Position numbers and translations under genes: made by a program. Source: Adineta steineri (lineage: Eukaryota > Rotifera > Eurotatoria > Adinetida > Adinetidae). From it: DNA of 64,000 nt. A model generated the notes under the pieces. It worked only from the letters and a program-made list of their open reading frames with translations, had not been told where the DNA came from and made no database searches. Below, piece after piece: positions 1 to 10,994 of the stretch; the stretch's first letter is position 1; each line of letters starts with the position of its first letter. The stretch is from contig CAJNOI010000072.1 of NCBI GenBank assembly GCA_905250115.1, positions 401,525 to 465,524 of the forward strand, in the 5' to 3' direction.

Positions 1-60
1 GAAAAGAGTTTCTTCTGATACCAGAATATATATTTTATTAATGAAAGTATAACCCGTCTT

Positions 61-117
61 GAGAGTGTGGGTATTATATATTTATATTATATTCACAACT
101 ACATCCACACCCTCAAG
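61..117. repeat. Telomere-like hairpin (TGTGGG-type arms)
   Basis: A G-rich arm (GAGAGTGTGGGT) is followed by an AT-rich spacer and the inverted C-rich arm CCACACCCTCAAG. It belongs to the dispersed hairpin family described at 58441-58512. Confidence 0.55.
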
Positions 118-239
118 ATTGAGGACCGAGACAAAACCATACATCGACAGATATATACAGTGCATAGCTCTGAGTGAGGGTGGAGGTGGAAAGATAGATA
201 CCAAGTCAAGACCCTCGCAAATCTGAACACATCCTACTA

Positions 240-1375
240 AAATCTAATAGTCCCTTGCATCCCTCGTGAGCTCTGATAAGCTCTGGGGTTCCTGGTAAAC
301 CCTAATGGATTCTTGTGTCCCTGGCAAACCCTGACAGGATCTAAGGCCTCTCGTAAACCCTGATAGGTCTTTGAGTTCTCGTAAGCCCAGATACGTCTTG
401 AGATTTCTCCTAAACCCTAACAGGCCCTGTGGCCCCTTGGAAACTGATAGGACTAGCGGTTCCTGTTAAGGCATGGCAGGTCTTGAGGTCTTTCAAGAGC
501 GCTAATAGACACTGAGGTCCCTCGTACGCCCTGATAAGCTCTTGTGTCTCTGGTAAGTCCTGATAGGCTCTTATGTCCTCGTAAGCTCATATAGGCTCTG
601 AGATTTTTCACAAATCCTGATAGACTCTGAGGTCCTTCGTAAACGTTGATAGGTCCTTGGCTTCCTGGTAGACCCTGATAGGTCCTTGGATTCCTGATAA
701 ACCCTGATAGATCCTTGGGTTTCTGGTAAACTCTAAGATCTCAAATAAACTCCGATAGGCCCTAGGGTTTCTGATAAACCCTGATAGGCTTTTGAGCCCC
801 TGGTAAACTCTGATAGGCCCTGAGGTCTCTTATAAATTCTAATACGTTCTGAGGTCTCACATAAACCATCACAGACTCTGATAGACCCTGAGGTCTCTCA
901 TAAACTTTAATATGCTCTGAGGTCTCGAATAAACCCTAATAGATTGTGCGGTATCTTATAAACCCTACTAGGCTCTGAGGACTCTTATAAACCTATTGGG
1001 ATTGATGTCTTTAATAAACTCTGTTAGACCCTGTGGTTTCTCATAAACTCTAATAGGCCCTGGGGTATCTAATAAACCACGATAGATACTGAGGGCTCTC
1101 ATAAACCCTGATGTGCTCTGGAGACTCTTATAAATCCTGATGGACTCTCAGGACTCTTGTAGACCCTGAGGATCCTGGCAAACCTTGGTACACTCTGAGA
1201 TGTATAATAAACCCTAATAGGCCTGAGGTCTCTAATAATCTTTGATAAACGTTGTGGTCCCTAATAAGAACCTGACAGATCCTTGGGTTCGTGGTAAACA
1301 CTCACAGATTCTGGCAAACCTTGGTAGACCCTAGTGAACTATGAAAGATCCTTGGCATCTTGACAGACTGTCTTG
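240..1375. repeat. Degenerate 29-bp minisatellite array
   Basis: About 1.1 kb of diverged tandem copies of a unit near TAAACCCTGATAGGCCCTGA followed by GGTCTCTCA. Successive AAACCC cores between about 297 and 412 are spaced 28-29 bases. Copies differ by substitutions and small indels, so the array is old. The same unit occurs as a much shorter array (about 13590-13735) upstream of the paralogous gene at 13941, so the array was probably part of the duplicated segment. It has no coding potential. Confidence 0.75.
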
Positions 1376-1380
1376 AAGGC

Positions 1381-1431
1381 GGATGTGGATGTGATTATTC
1401 TTTAATTTCTACACGCACATCCTCCCCTACA
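1381..1431. repeat. Degenerate telomere-like hairpin
   Basis: GGATGTGGATGTG and an inverted ACGCACATCC arm surround an AT-rich spacer just upstream of the first C1q-like gene. The matching copy upstream of the 13941 gene lies at about 13742-13795, so it is part of the shared promoter-proximal sequence. Confidence 0.45.
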
Positions 1432-1569
1432 GCGACACTCTCATTCATGTAAAGTATATTTTATGTTTCAATTTTTTTTTTGTTTTTTAGATAATTCATC
1501 TTAACGTAACTATTTCGTGAGGAAATTTTTGAGAAAAGAAAAACAATTATCAGCACCTGACTGATTAAC

Positions 1570-4500
1570 ATGAAAAAACAACATCAAATATTAAATATAA
1601 TATTGGTATTATTCGTTCTTAGCATCGAGTTATTAACCATTGAAGCTAATCATGAAAGAAACGATGACGTCGCGTACTTTCAACGATCAAGTTCAAAGAA
1701 CCAAATAGGTGATTCAAAAGGAAAATTGGCAACATACAATAAGAATGATGGATCAAATGATTTCACTGCATACCACAATGGCACATTTGAAGCCAAAAAG
1801 GCTGGTGTTTATTTCAGTATATTCGCTGCTCAGATTGGTAGTCCACGCAGAGTTGCTAACGGGGATATTCATATGTGGATGCAAAAACGTAATGAAAATG
1901 AGCCTGACTCAAATAGTATACAATCGGTCGAATATGGAAGTACATCGGTTCTTGTCTATGCAACAGTTTTTCAAACTCCTGTCGATTGTATATTCGCATT
2001 CGTGTACTCAGCCTTCACAATTAATGAATGTACCTCTCTCGGTTTAATTACTACACAACCAGAAAACGAACCATTGGTTCCCAGTATTATAATATCGACT
2101 TTGCAAGTCAGCGGCGGTACTAACACAATTCCTTATGCACAACTATTCAGCTCAAAAACTCAATTAGGTAACTCGAATTCTGACGTGGTTGTAATGGATG
2201 GTTCTAGTGCCGTCAATAAACTAGACATAACAGCAGCTGAAAAACATGGAACCATCAAGTATAATGAAGCAGGTATTTATTTTCTGATAGCTTGTGCTCA
2301 AGTCGGAAGCGCCAAAGATACTGATGCATCAGGTGAAGTTCATTTATGGATGCGACTTAATGAAAAAGACATAGCAAACAGTAACACAATTAAAACTATT
2401 CGCAATGGTAATACAGCAGTCCTAGTCAGTCAAACGGTTGTTAAACTTGAAGCGAAAGATAAAGTTCAACTGGTATTCTCAACTACAAATAAAGAACTGG
2501 GTTTGATTGCATCGAAGCCAAAAAATGAACCGCTTGTACCTGGTATAATAGTTTCAACATTTCGATTGTCTAACGAAGAAAACCCAATTGCATATGCACA
2601 ACTATCTAGTTCACAATCGCAATGGGGCTGTACAACTCCGAAGATAGTTAAACTTGATAACAATGATGGTTCACATCACATCAAAAATAATAATGGTATG
2701 ATTGAGTTCGAAGAGTCAGGAACTTACTTTATCATGGCTGCTGCTCAAGTTGGAAGTGAAGATGATGATGGTGTTGGTGATGTACACATGTGGTTCCGAC
2801 TAAATGGTGAAGATATGGCAGATTCGAACACAATTCAAACAGTAGAAAAAGATACTTCCGTTTTAGTTTGTCAAACTGCTGTCGAACTCAAAACTGGTGA
2901 TAAACTCCAAATAGTAGTTGCTACAGATGTCACAAAAGGTACACTTGGTTTAGTTGCAGCCAAACCACATAAGGAGTCAGCTGTTCCCAGTATTATCGTT
3001 AGTGTTTTCAAATCAACCGGTTCAACTACAAACTCCGAATGGACAAAACCTGGGTAAGATTTGCTACTTACAAATGAGACATTCATTGATGTTTTCTTAA
3101 TTAATAGTTTATCACAGATGAGAAAAAGACAAAATTGAAGATGAGATATCTTTTTAATTCGTTCTATTTCAAGATTATACCACTTTTAGAAAACCTTATT
3201 CATGAAATAGACTAAATAAATTGACTACTCATAATCGAGCGGTAGCTCAGCTTTCGAGATATAATACTAAACAATAAGTTGAGTATTTTATAGAATTTTC
3301 GGTTTAATCCAATGATTAGCTTTCACAAGTATCATTAATAAACTGTTTTGTTTGTATCATATACATAAGTAATACATATTACTGATATTATTTTTTGTTT
3401 ATAGAAAATGGAATGACAAAGAACATGATAATGAAATAATCGATGATGTCGCATATCTTCAAGCATCTAGTTCAAAGAATCAACTAACTGGAACAAATCC
3501 AAAAGCGGTCACATACAATAACGTTGATGGAGTGAACGGCTATTCTACTGTTAAAAATGACACGTTTTTATACGACACTCCCGGTTATTATTTCGTAATG
3601 TATGGTGCTCAGATTGGTACTCCCAGTGGAAATGGCAACGGAGAAATTCACATGTGGACACGACAAAATGGTAAAGACGATCCTTCGTCAAATAGTATAC
3701 AAACAGTTGGACGTAGAAGTTTATCGGTACTCATTTATAATTCACTTATCAAAGCTCCAGTCGGTCGAGAAATCACTCTTATGATCTCAGCCTACCCATC
3801 TAATAAATGTAGCTCTCTCGGCTTGGTTGCTCAAGAATTCAAACACGAGCCACTAGTTCCCAGTATTATAAGATCAGAAATTCAGCTTAGCGATATTGAT
3901 CATCCAGTTCATAATTTGGTTCTAACCAGTTCAAAAACTCAACTGGGCTCTTCAAACTCCAAAGCAATTACGTATGAACAAGATCAATTTACTGGAGTAG
4001 GTATACCAACCGCCAGATCGGATGGATCCGTCAAGTTTAATGAATCGGGAATTTATTTTGTCTTATTTATCGGTGAGGGTGGAAGCGCTGCTAATACTCG
4101 TGCTAGCGGTGAGATTTACTTAGGACCACAGCTCAATGGAAAAGATATTCCAAACAGCAATATAATTCAAAGTGTTCGCCGTGGTAGTGAACGAGTCTTG
4201 ACCTGTCAAACCATTGTCAAAGCTGAAGCGAATGATAAACTCCAAATAGCGTTCTCGACGACAAACGAAGATCTTGGTTTAATTGCTACGGCACCAAAAC
4301 ACGAACCCTTCGTTCTTAGTTTGATATTGACAGTATTTGAATTAGGTACCAAAGAAAATCCAGTGCCATATGCTCAACTATCTAGTTCGAATTCACAATG
4401 GGGATGTATAACTCCGAAAAAAGTTGACCTCAGTAATAACGATGGTTCACATCGTATCAAGAATAATGACGGTACCATTGAGATCGAAGAATCAGGAACA

Positions 4501-4839
4501 TACTATGTGATGGGTTCTGGTCAAGTTGGAAGTTCGGATGGAAAAGGCAATGGTGATGTGCATTTGTGGATTCGACTAAATGGCAAAGACGTGGCAGATT
4601 CGAACACTGTTCAAACAATAGATTGTGATACGACTGTTTTAGTTAGTCAAGCCGCCATCAAATTGGAAGCTGGTGATAAACTTGAACTAATGTTTTCTGC
4701 AGATGTTGCAAAAGGTAAACTTGGTTTTGTTACCAGTCAACCTGAAAGTAAAGAAAAAGTACCCAGTATGGTCTTCACTGCTTTTAAATCAAGTTATACG
4801 AAGTCATCTAAACATTATAACAAATATAACGAAGATTAA
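1570..4839 (+). CDS. Secreted six-domain C1q/TNF-like protein, two exons
   Basis: Join 1570..3053 and 3405..4839 (972 aa). The first exon reaches a stop at 3055-3057 only if the intron is kept. GTAAGA at 3054 and TTTATAG ending at 3404 join in phase, and the second exon is open upstream of its first ATG at 3532. Residues 1-26 are a signal peptide. Six copies of a roughly 145-residue module follow, two trios of A-B-C type. Each has the pattern G-x-Y-F...A-Q-x-G-S, W-x-R-x-N-G-K-D, S-N-T-I-Q, Q-T-x-x-K-L-E-A-x-D-K and E-P-x-V-P-S-I-I, which resembles the beta-sandwich rhythm of C1q/TNF-like domains. The second trio begins with the same IIDDVAYLQ-type sequence as the first, so the gene probably arose by fusion of tandem duplicates. 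A lectin-like, adhesive or immune recognition role is inference. AATAAA lies at 4984. Confidence 0.8.
3054..3404 (+). other. Intron joining two three-domain halves
   Basis: 351 bases, GTAAGA donor and TTTTTTGTTTATAG acceptor, phase 2. It sits exactly between the two domain trios, where the stop and signal peptide of the original tandem copies would have been. Confidence 0.75.
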
Positions 4840-5682
4840 GAACCAAGTGCAATTAATAATGCCTATCATATGATTTTTTAACATCTATTCGTAGTATATT
4901 CTATTATTTCTATTTCATTTTTGCTAAAATATCTTTTTTTATAAAATATAATTTACTCCCTTATTGTAATTGTTTTTTCAAAGAATAAAATCATTTACTT
5001 TTTTAAAATAGAAGAAGTTCTTATTTCGTGTTAGCTTAGTTTGAACAAAGCAGTTCATTCTACATCTGAAATTACATATGTATTTCTCCACGCATTCTCG
5101 ATAAATTCTTCAAGCGAAGTAATATATTTATTACACAAATATAAATGAATAGTGTCGATTATAATTAACATTATCTCATTATAGTCAGTTCTTAATTAGT
5201 CTCATACTTCTACTCGATTATTATATTTACTTGATCCTGAGAAAAATTATGATTGCTACTTTTTTATCAATTATTTACACTTCAAATCAATAAATATTGT
5301 ATTAACATTGAGTTTTACATCACACTTTATTTCAAACAAGCAGCTTGACTAACATATCTTCGTTTTTTTTCTTTTCATATACGACGAGGGTGAATGTGAA
5401 TATAAATGAATAATATGCCCGTACATCCTCATTTGGTTATGAAAGCAAATATTATAAACTGAATCGATATTTAAATACAAAAAAACTTATTTTAATATTA
5501 ATATAATAGTTTTTAATTGGATTTCAAGAAACAATCGTTTATAATTCTTGATTAATTCTGATAGATTAAATGTATATTTAATTAAAACTTTACCACAGTG
5601 GTCATTCCAATAGTAAAAAGATTTGTAAATAGAAAAATACCAGTTAATATTTCAAAAGTATAAATTGATATAGGTATGATCA
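4840..5682. other. AT-rich intergenic stretch
   Basis: Contains the AATAAA signal at 4984-4989 for the preceding gene and a degenerate hairpin at 5385-5430 (GAGGGTGAATGTG / GTACATCCTC). No gene is seen. Confidence 0.6.
4984..4989 (+). terminator. Polyadenylation signal of the six-domain gene
   Basis: AATAAA about 145 bases after the stop. The surrounding AAAGAATAAAATCA is conserved at 15537 behind the paralogous gene, so the 3' ends share ancestry. Confidence 0.6.
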
Positions 5683-5859
5683 AAAACATAGTAATAAAGA
5701 TCATTCACGTCTAGTCTAACTTAGCGATCACACGTATCTTATATATATCACACATATATATTTCTTTCCTTTCTTTATCACGCGCTCACTGCGTGACCGC
5801 ACGAACTTTAATCGTCATCAAATTTTCGTTAATTTTGATTAACTTTAACGGAATTTTCG

Positions 5860-7692
5860 ATGACTCATCAACATAATCATCATCATCATCGTGGAAGACC
5901 AAGTGTTTACAATCATTATAATGATCAATCAAATAGGCATTCTAGTCAATCTGTTAATCATACTTTACTTACAAATGGTGACTCACTCGAACATCACGAT
6001 CAACAATCGAACATTTATTTTCAACAACATGCTAATCATCATCACAATCGTGTACCTCCTCCATGTTCTTCAAACTTACATCCTATTGATTCACCTTCAT
6101 ATACTTCTCGACGTGGACGTGACGATTATGAAGATAATGAAGGTTTTGCAACAGTCAAGTCAAAAAAACATAAACAATCCAATCGTTCGTCTAGAAATGA
6201 TGATGATGTTGCTGATGTTAATCAACAACTCAACCAACACAATTCTCGTTCTCCTGCCTCGCCACAACAATTTACTTCAAACCCTCCTCCACATAATTAT
6301 CCAACTCGTTATCAACAAAATCAAAGGTTTCATCAGCTATCTCCTACAAATAATACAAGAAATGCTTTACATAATGCTTCGATCATCAACGATAGTCAAC
6401 AAGTTTCTTCACCTCGTCAACGACCTCAACAATATAGTATATCAACAGCTGCCACTCGTTATGCACAAACTCGTTTTCCCTTCTCTCCTTTTACAATACG
6501 CTTTTCTTCTGGTAGCGTAAAAGCTAAACAAGTAGCTGATGAACTCGTTCAACACTTTACGAATAACCACCAATTTGATCTTCAACTTACTAATATACGT
6601 CTGTCCACCACGAAATGCACCCAGCTTGATTATGATTTTCTTATTTATGTTAAAAATGCTGATTCTTTTTGTGCTTTATATTTGCAGGATAAATGGCCTC
6701 ATGTTATTGGTGATCAACGTTATACGTTTCTATCACCACCCTCTTTTCCAGCTCAACTCTCTCTGGTGGTAAGAAATGTAGATCTTCGAATGAACGTACA
6801 TGAACTTACTGATGAATTAAAAATCGATCATCCCGAAATACATAATGTTATTCGTTTAAAAAATAAGTTCCAAAATGAAATTAAAATGTTAAAAATTGAA
6901 ATTCTATCAACAACAGTTCGTGAAGAATTACTTAAAGAAAAAAGAATTAAAGTTATGCGAATGGTCTATGATATTGATGAATATCTTAGTCCAGCGGATG
7001 TTCTTATATGCTCGCGATGCTGTGGCATCGGCCATTTTAAACGTCAATGTCAAGAACTTAATGAAACTTGTAGAACATGTGGTATTAATTGTCCGGATCT
7101 TCGTCAACATACTTGCTCTAATGAAATCAAATGTGTTCATTGTGGCGGTTCTCATGCTTCCAACTCTCTTCGTTGTGTCGTTGTAAAAGATTATCGAGCT
7201 GCACTTACTAAGAAACTGTTATCGACAAATATTCAAGCAAACAAAAATTATAATTACGTACATGATCCTGCACTTTATCCTTCTCTTCAACTACCACAAG
7301 GAACAACTTTACCATCATCTTATGCTGCGTCTAACCAGAAAATCGAAGAATTATTATCCGGTATGAATGAAATGAAATTTATGTTAAATCGTTTATGTTC
7401 GAAAGAAAAGGAATTTAATGATTTTATGGTAAGTAAAAACAAGAATGACGAGCTGATGTTAGAAAAGATTGAACGTATAATCACAAATGACAAAATTACG
7501 AAAGAAGCTTGTGACAACAATGATAAATTAATTAAAAGATTGATTCTTCCAACATTAGATTTAATCTCAAATTTTCTTGTTCAAACTAATCCTAAAGCTA
7601 CTGGAAATGTTGTCACTGAATTCAAATCTCAAATTCATATTAAACGTGCATTAATTGATCAAATTATCTCAGGTAAAAAAGTTTCTTTATGA
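5860..7692 (+). CDS. LINE ORF1: nucleic-acid-binding protein with zinc knuckles
   Basis: 610 aa. The first 150 residues are a His/Asn/Gln/Ser-rich, probably disordered tail with basic stretches. A middle region of about residues 205-380 could be an RNA-binding fold but is not recognised. Cys-rich knuckles follow at about residues 384-445: C-x2-C-x4-H-x4-C, then further C-x2-C and C-x2-C-x4-H pairs, as in ORF1/gag-like proteins of R1/jockey/I-type LINEs. The tail (about 495-580) is rich in charged residues. By family knowledge it coats the element RNA and acts as a chaperone in the ribonucleoprotein. Its stop overlaps the ORF2 start, which suggests translational coupling. Confidence 0.88.
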   Translation: MTHQHNHHHHRGRPSVYNHYNDQSNRHSSQSVNHTLLTNGDSLEHHDQQSNIYFQQHANHHHNRVPPPCSSNLHPIDSPSYTSRRGRDDYEDNEGFATVKSKKHKQSNRSSRNDDDVADVNQQLNQHNSRSPASPQQFTSNPPPHNYPTRYQQNQRFHQLSPTNNTRNALHNASIINDSQQVSSPRQRPQQYSISTAATRYAQTRFPFSPFTIRFSSGSVKAKQVADELVQHFTNNHQFDLQLTNIRLSTTKCTQLDYDFLIYVKNADSFCALYLQDKWPHVIGDQRYTFLSPPSFPAQLSLVVRNVDLRMNVHELTDELKIDHPEIHNVIRLKNKFQNEIKMLKIEILSTTVREELLKEKRIKVMRMVYDIDEYLSPADVLICSRCCGIGHFKRQCQELNETCRTCGINCPDLRQHTCSNEIKCVHCGGSHASNSLRCVVVKDYRAALTKKLLSTNIQANKNYNYVHDPALYPSLQLPQGTTLPSSYAASNQKIEELLSGMNEMKFMLNRLCSKEKEFNDFMVSKNKNDELMLEKIERIITNDKITKEACDNNDKLIKRLILPTLDLISNFLVQTNPKATGNVVTEFKSQIHIKRALIDQIISGKKVSL

Positions 7693-10688
7693 CACTTTCT
7701 CCTTTTGCTAGTTCGTTCTCGTTTTGTACTTCTTCTCTTACTGTCAATATTCGTGAAAATTTTTTATCTTGTGCTGAATCTTGTCTTTCTTCCTTTGACT
7801 TTTCTCTATTGTGTAACATTCTTTCCGAATGGGAAAGTTCTTCTCTTCTATCTAGTCTACTTCAACATTGGGAAAAACACCAGGTCATTGATACTTCGTC
7901 CAATATCAACTCTCTTTCAATTCTTTCATTTAACGTTAGAGGTCTCGACTTACGTCTCCAGGATGTTATACTGCTATCCAATTCCTTTCGTTTTGATATA
8001 ATGATCTTGCTGGAAACAGGATCATTCGATATGACTCACTGTCGCCAAACTTTTTTGAATTATAAATTGTTTTTTCAGGAGGGTGAAAACTCACACGGAG
8101 GTTGTTTGATTTTGGTTCGTAATGCGTTGAATTGCGTTAGAGTAGTTAGCAATATTCCAAGCGTATGTGCGGTAGACATTATCCAAGATGATGAGACAAA
8201 TAGTATTTTAAGAGTTATTGGAGTGTATGCGTCTGAAAGTAGAAGCTGGTCTTGGGACGATCTGTCCACTTTCGTTTCATCTAACTGTGTGTTTTTTGGT
8301 GATTTTAATGTCGATTTAAACTCTGATATAGCTAAAGGTAATATTCTCTTATCATGGGCTGATAGTCACTCACTCTCTCCTTTCCTCCCTGACTCTTTCA
8401 CTTCTCTTCGTTCCTTGCGTACAATCGATTATGCTTTTTCATCCGGTATTCTCGTTAACATTCAAACTTATGAATCAGGTTCTTCTAGTGATCATAAACC
8501 GCTTCTCTGTAGTGTCCCATGTAAGACAAATGAAGTTGTCTTCGGTAAGAATGTTCATTGGAAAGTATTCCAATTTTTTAGCGCTTATGTTTATCCGTTT
8601 TGGGAAAAACATTGGAATCTTAATCAGCTAGATATCGTTTACAACGATTACACTACTTTTCTGAATCTTCTCATCGCACGCTGCACTCTTCTCTTTCCTT
8701 TGAATAAGTATCGAATTGCTATTCCACCTGAACTTCGGATGTTTATGTCTTATACAAGAGCATTGTCCTTCAGGCAAAAACGTACTGGTGATTTATCTTT
8801 AAAAAATATAGTTAGAACAAGAAGAAAAATTGCTAAGATTGAATTGAAAACGTTTCTTTCTAAACAGTTCTCGAGTTCAATTGCATCACGTAATTCTCCC
8901 TCATCTCGCTCTATCTCTTTTTGGTCTAAAACCAAAAAATTTATGAAATCCTCCTCGTCTTCTTTACAAGGATTCATTCTTCCAAACAATCAAGGATTTG
9001 AGAATGATCCTCAAAGGATGAGTGATGTGGCAGCTGATTATTATGAAAACCTATTTAGCGAACCTGAAGTCTATCGTCCTCATCCATATACTGATATTCC
9101 TTGCAGAGCTGACTGGGATAATGAAGATGAGGCCATACCTATATGTAGCTTTAACGAGGTGTTGGAAATTGTGCGTTCTCGCAAGAAAAAGAAATCTTTA
9201 GATCCAAACGGTTTATCTAATCACATGTTTAGCTTCCTTCCTCCTATGTACTGGTCGTTATTACTTAAGATTTTCAATAATTCTCTCTTGCATGGTATCT
9301 TTCCTTCCAAATGGAAAGATTCTCGTGTTCTGCTATTAGCTAAAAAAGATCATATTTGCAGCCCTGATGCTACGCGCCCTATATCACTTATCGATTGTTT
9401 CCTCAAAGTGAACGAAAAGATCTTCCTAACAAGGTTTAATGAAGTCCTGCAAAAACGTGGACTACTACCCGATGCCCAATCGGGATTTCGTTCGAAATTC
9501 CGATTACAAACTAGAGTTCTCCTTTTCTTTGATCAAGTTCGTAGTCTGATGTCTAATGGTTGTCCAGTAGCATCCGTTTTCGTGGATTTCAAGAGCGCGT
9601 TTGATGCTCTCTGGTATGATGGTTGTATTGGCAAACTGAAATTGTTAGGAATTCCTAGGGCTTATCGGATTTGGATCAACACATGGTTGAGGGATAGGCG
9701 TGCCTTCATTGAGATTTGTGGTAAGCGGTCGAGGTGGTTCAATATTTTCAGAGGTGGACCTCAAGGGTCCATCTTTACTCCGACTCTCTTTATCTGTTAT
9801 CATTCCGATATGTGCGAATATCTGAGTTCATGTTTGAGCTTTATGTTCGCTGACGACCTTGCAGCTGTTCTAGCCGGTTCTATTGGATTGAAGTACTCGC
9901 TCCAATGTTTAAATCTCGAGAAGAAACTCAAATATTTCTTTGATCAGTTAGAATTTTACTCTGTTTTAACGGTTCAACCGTTAAATTACAACAAGACACA
10001 GGCTATTTTTTCATCCAGAGTACCCGGATATCCTAAGTTTGATCTGCGTTGTGGTGAACATCCCATCGATTGGACAAATCAGTTAAAATATCTTGGTTAC
10101 GTTGTCACGCCCAAGTTAGGTTTCGGCCTTATGATTGAGCAATCTAAGCTCAAGATTAGACAACGAATTGCTCAAATTAACTCATTTAGGCTTTTTCGTA
10201 GGACCTCCCCTTCTCTACGCAAAATCCTCTTCTTCTCTTATGTCTATCCTCTATTCGTATGGTTGTTTCCCTTGTACCCACTCTTTACTGAAACACAGCA
10301 ACAAGACTTGAACCACTTCTACTTCGTTTGCCTTCGTAGAGTTCTCTATGCCCTGCACATTAATAATGATCTTTTTGCGTTCTGTCTCAATGAAAAATCC
10401 CTTGAAGACCGCTGTAAAAACTACTTCGAAAAGTATTTCGAAGCCTGGTCGGATACGATTGATGGCAGACTAATTTTCGAATTAGCTAACGTCAATTTCT
10501 TCCGGGAACAGTGGCTTAAGAATAAATATCCAGTTAAGGGTACTCATAGAACTAAAAGATTCATCGGCCACACCTCTGTTTTGGAAAAATGCGCTACGTG
10601 GTGCGCAAGTATTCCCCCCAATCATTCCACCATCAACTATGATATTGATGATGTCATGACCTTGGCCGATTTCCCTGAATCGTTCTGA
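7689..10688 (+). CDS. LINE ORF2: apurinic-type endonuclease and reverse transcriptase
   Basis: 999 aa. The endonuclease (EEP) domain is N-terminal: LSFNVRGLD near residue 78, LLETG, GDFNVDL near 200, and SSDHKPL near 270. The reverse transcriptase follows at about 480-800: motif A VFVDFKSAFD, motif B GGPQGSIFTP and motif C FADD. The protein nicks target DNA and primes cDNA synthesis there. No RNase H or C-terminal zinc motif is evident. The ATG at 7689 overlaps the ORF1 TGA (ATGA), so reinitiation or coupling is likely. The frame is uninterrupted and the visible catalytic residues are kept, so the copy may be competent. Confidence 0.93.
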   Translation: MTLSPFASSFSFCTSSLTVNIRENFLSCAESCLSSFDFSLLCNILSEWESSSLLSSLLQHWEKHQVIDTSSNINSLSILSFNVRGLDLRLQDVILLSNSFRFDIMILLETGSFDMTHCRQTFLNYKLFFQEGENSHGGCLILVRNALNCVRVVSNIPSVCAVDIIQDDETNSILRVIGVYASESRSWSWDDLSTFVSSNCVFFGDFNVDLNSDIAKGNILLSWADSHSLSPFLPDSFTSLRSLRTIDYAFSSGILVNIQTYESGSSSDHKPLLCSVPCKTNEVVFGKNVHWKVFQFFSAYVYPFWEKHWNLNQLDIVYNDYTTFLNLLIARCTLLFPLNKYRIAIPPELRMFMSYTRALSFRQKRTGDLSLKNIVRTRRKIAKIELKTFLSKQFSSSIASRNSPSSRSISFWSKTKKFMKSSSSSLQGFILPNNQGFENDPQRMSDVAADYYENLFSEPEVYRPHPYTDIPCRADWDNEDEAIPICSFNEVLEIVRSRKKKKSLDPNGLSNHMFSFLPPMYWSLLLKIFNNSLLHGIFPSKWKDSRVLLLAKKDHICSPDATRPISLIDCFLKVNEKIFLTRFNEVLQKRGLLPDAQSGFRSKFRLQTRVLLFFDQVRSLMSNGCPVASVFVDFKSAFDALWYDGCIGKLKLLGIPRAYRIWINTWLRDRRAFIEICGKRSRWFNIFRGGPQGSIFTPTLFICYHSDMCEYLSSCLSFMFADDLAAVLAGSIGLKYSLQCLNLEKKLKYFFDQLEFYSVLTVQPLNYNKTQAIFSSRVPGYPKFDLRCGEHPIDWTNQLKYLGYVVTPKLGFGLMIEQSKLKIRQRIAQINSFRLFRRTSPSLRKILFFSYVYPLFVWLFPLYPLFTETQQQDLNHFYFVCLRRVLYALHINNDLFAFCLNEKSLEDRCKNYFEKYFEAWSDTIDGRLIFELANVNFFREQWLKNKYPVKGTHRTKRFIGHTSVLEKCATWCASIPPNHSTINYDIDDVMTLADFPESF

Positions 10689-10994
10689 AGTTTTTTTCTT
10701 TTCTCCTTCCTCTTGTCTTCTTCTTCTTTGGATCTTGTTACTGTTGTTGTAACAAATATGTAACTATGTATTACATATTCTTGTTTCTCTCCTCTTTGTG
10801 TTGATCTGTTTTGTTTTTGTACCTCTTTTGTTACTGTCTAATGCTACTCTTCTCATATTTATATATACTAAACTATACTATTTTTTTTCTATTTTCTTTC
10901 TCTCTCTTCTAACTCAATCATGTACTGTAAGGACCTTTAAGGTCGTCAGTCTCATTCTGCCTAAATAAATAAAAATAAAACATAGTAATAAAGA

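Larger units (their letters stand above)
5683..10994 (+). mobile_element. Full-length non-LTR (LINE) retrotransposon with target duplication
   Basis: An 18-base direct repeat, AAAACATAGTAATAAAGA, lies at 5683-5700 and 10977-10994. The element between (about 5701-10976, 5.3 kb) has a 159-base 5' leader, two intact ORFs overlapping by ATGA, a 3' UTR of about 290 bases with the small inverted repeat ACCTT-T-AAGGT, and an A-rich AAATAAATAAAAATAAAA tail. The A-rich tail blurs the left edge of the right repeat by a few bases. Intact ORFs and a perfect duplication indicate a fairly recent insertion. Several non-LTR families are known from bdelloids; whether this is one of them needs a search. Confidence 0.92.

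Noticed and set aside
240-1375. AAACCCTAA-like words as plant-type telomere repeats
   Set aside because: They occur once per 29-base unit rather than in tandem, so the array is a minisatellite and not a telomere.
3228-3315. tRNA-like words (GCGGTAGCTCAG and GGTTTAATCC) inside the first C1q-like gene intron
   Set aside because: No cloverleaf with paired acceptor and anticodon arms could be drawn, and the spacing of the two boxes is wrong.
5891-7186. Long overlapping frames within LINE ORF1
   Set aside because: They are out-of-frame shadows of a His/Asn-rich coding region, with only Leu/Ile-rich low-complexity translations.
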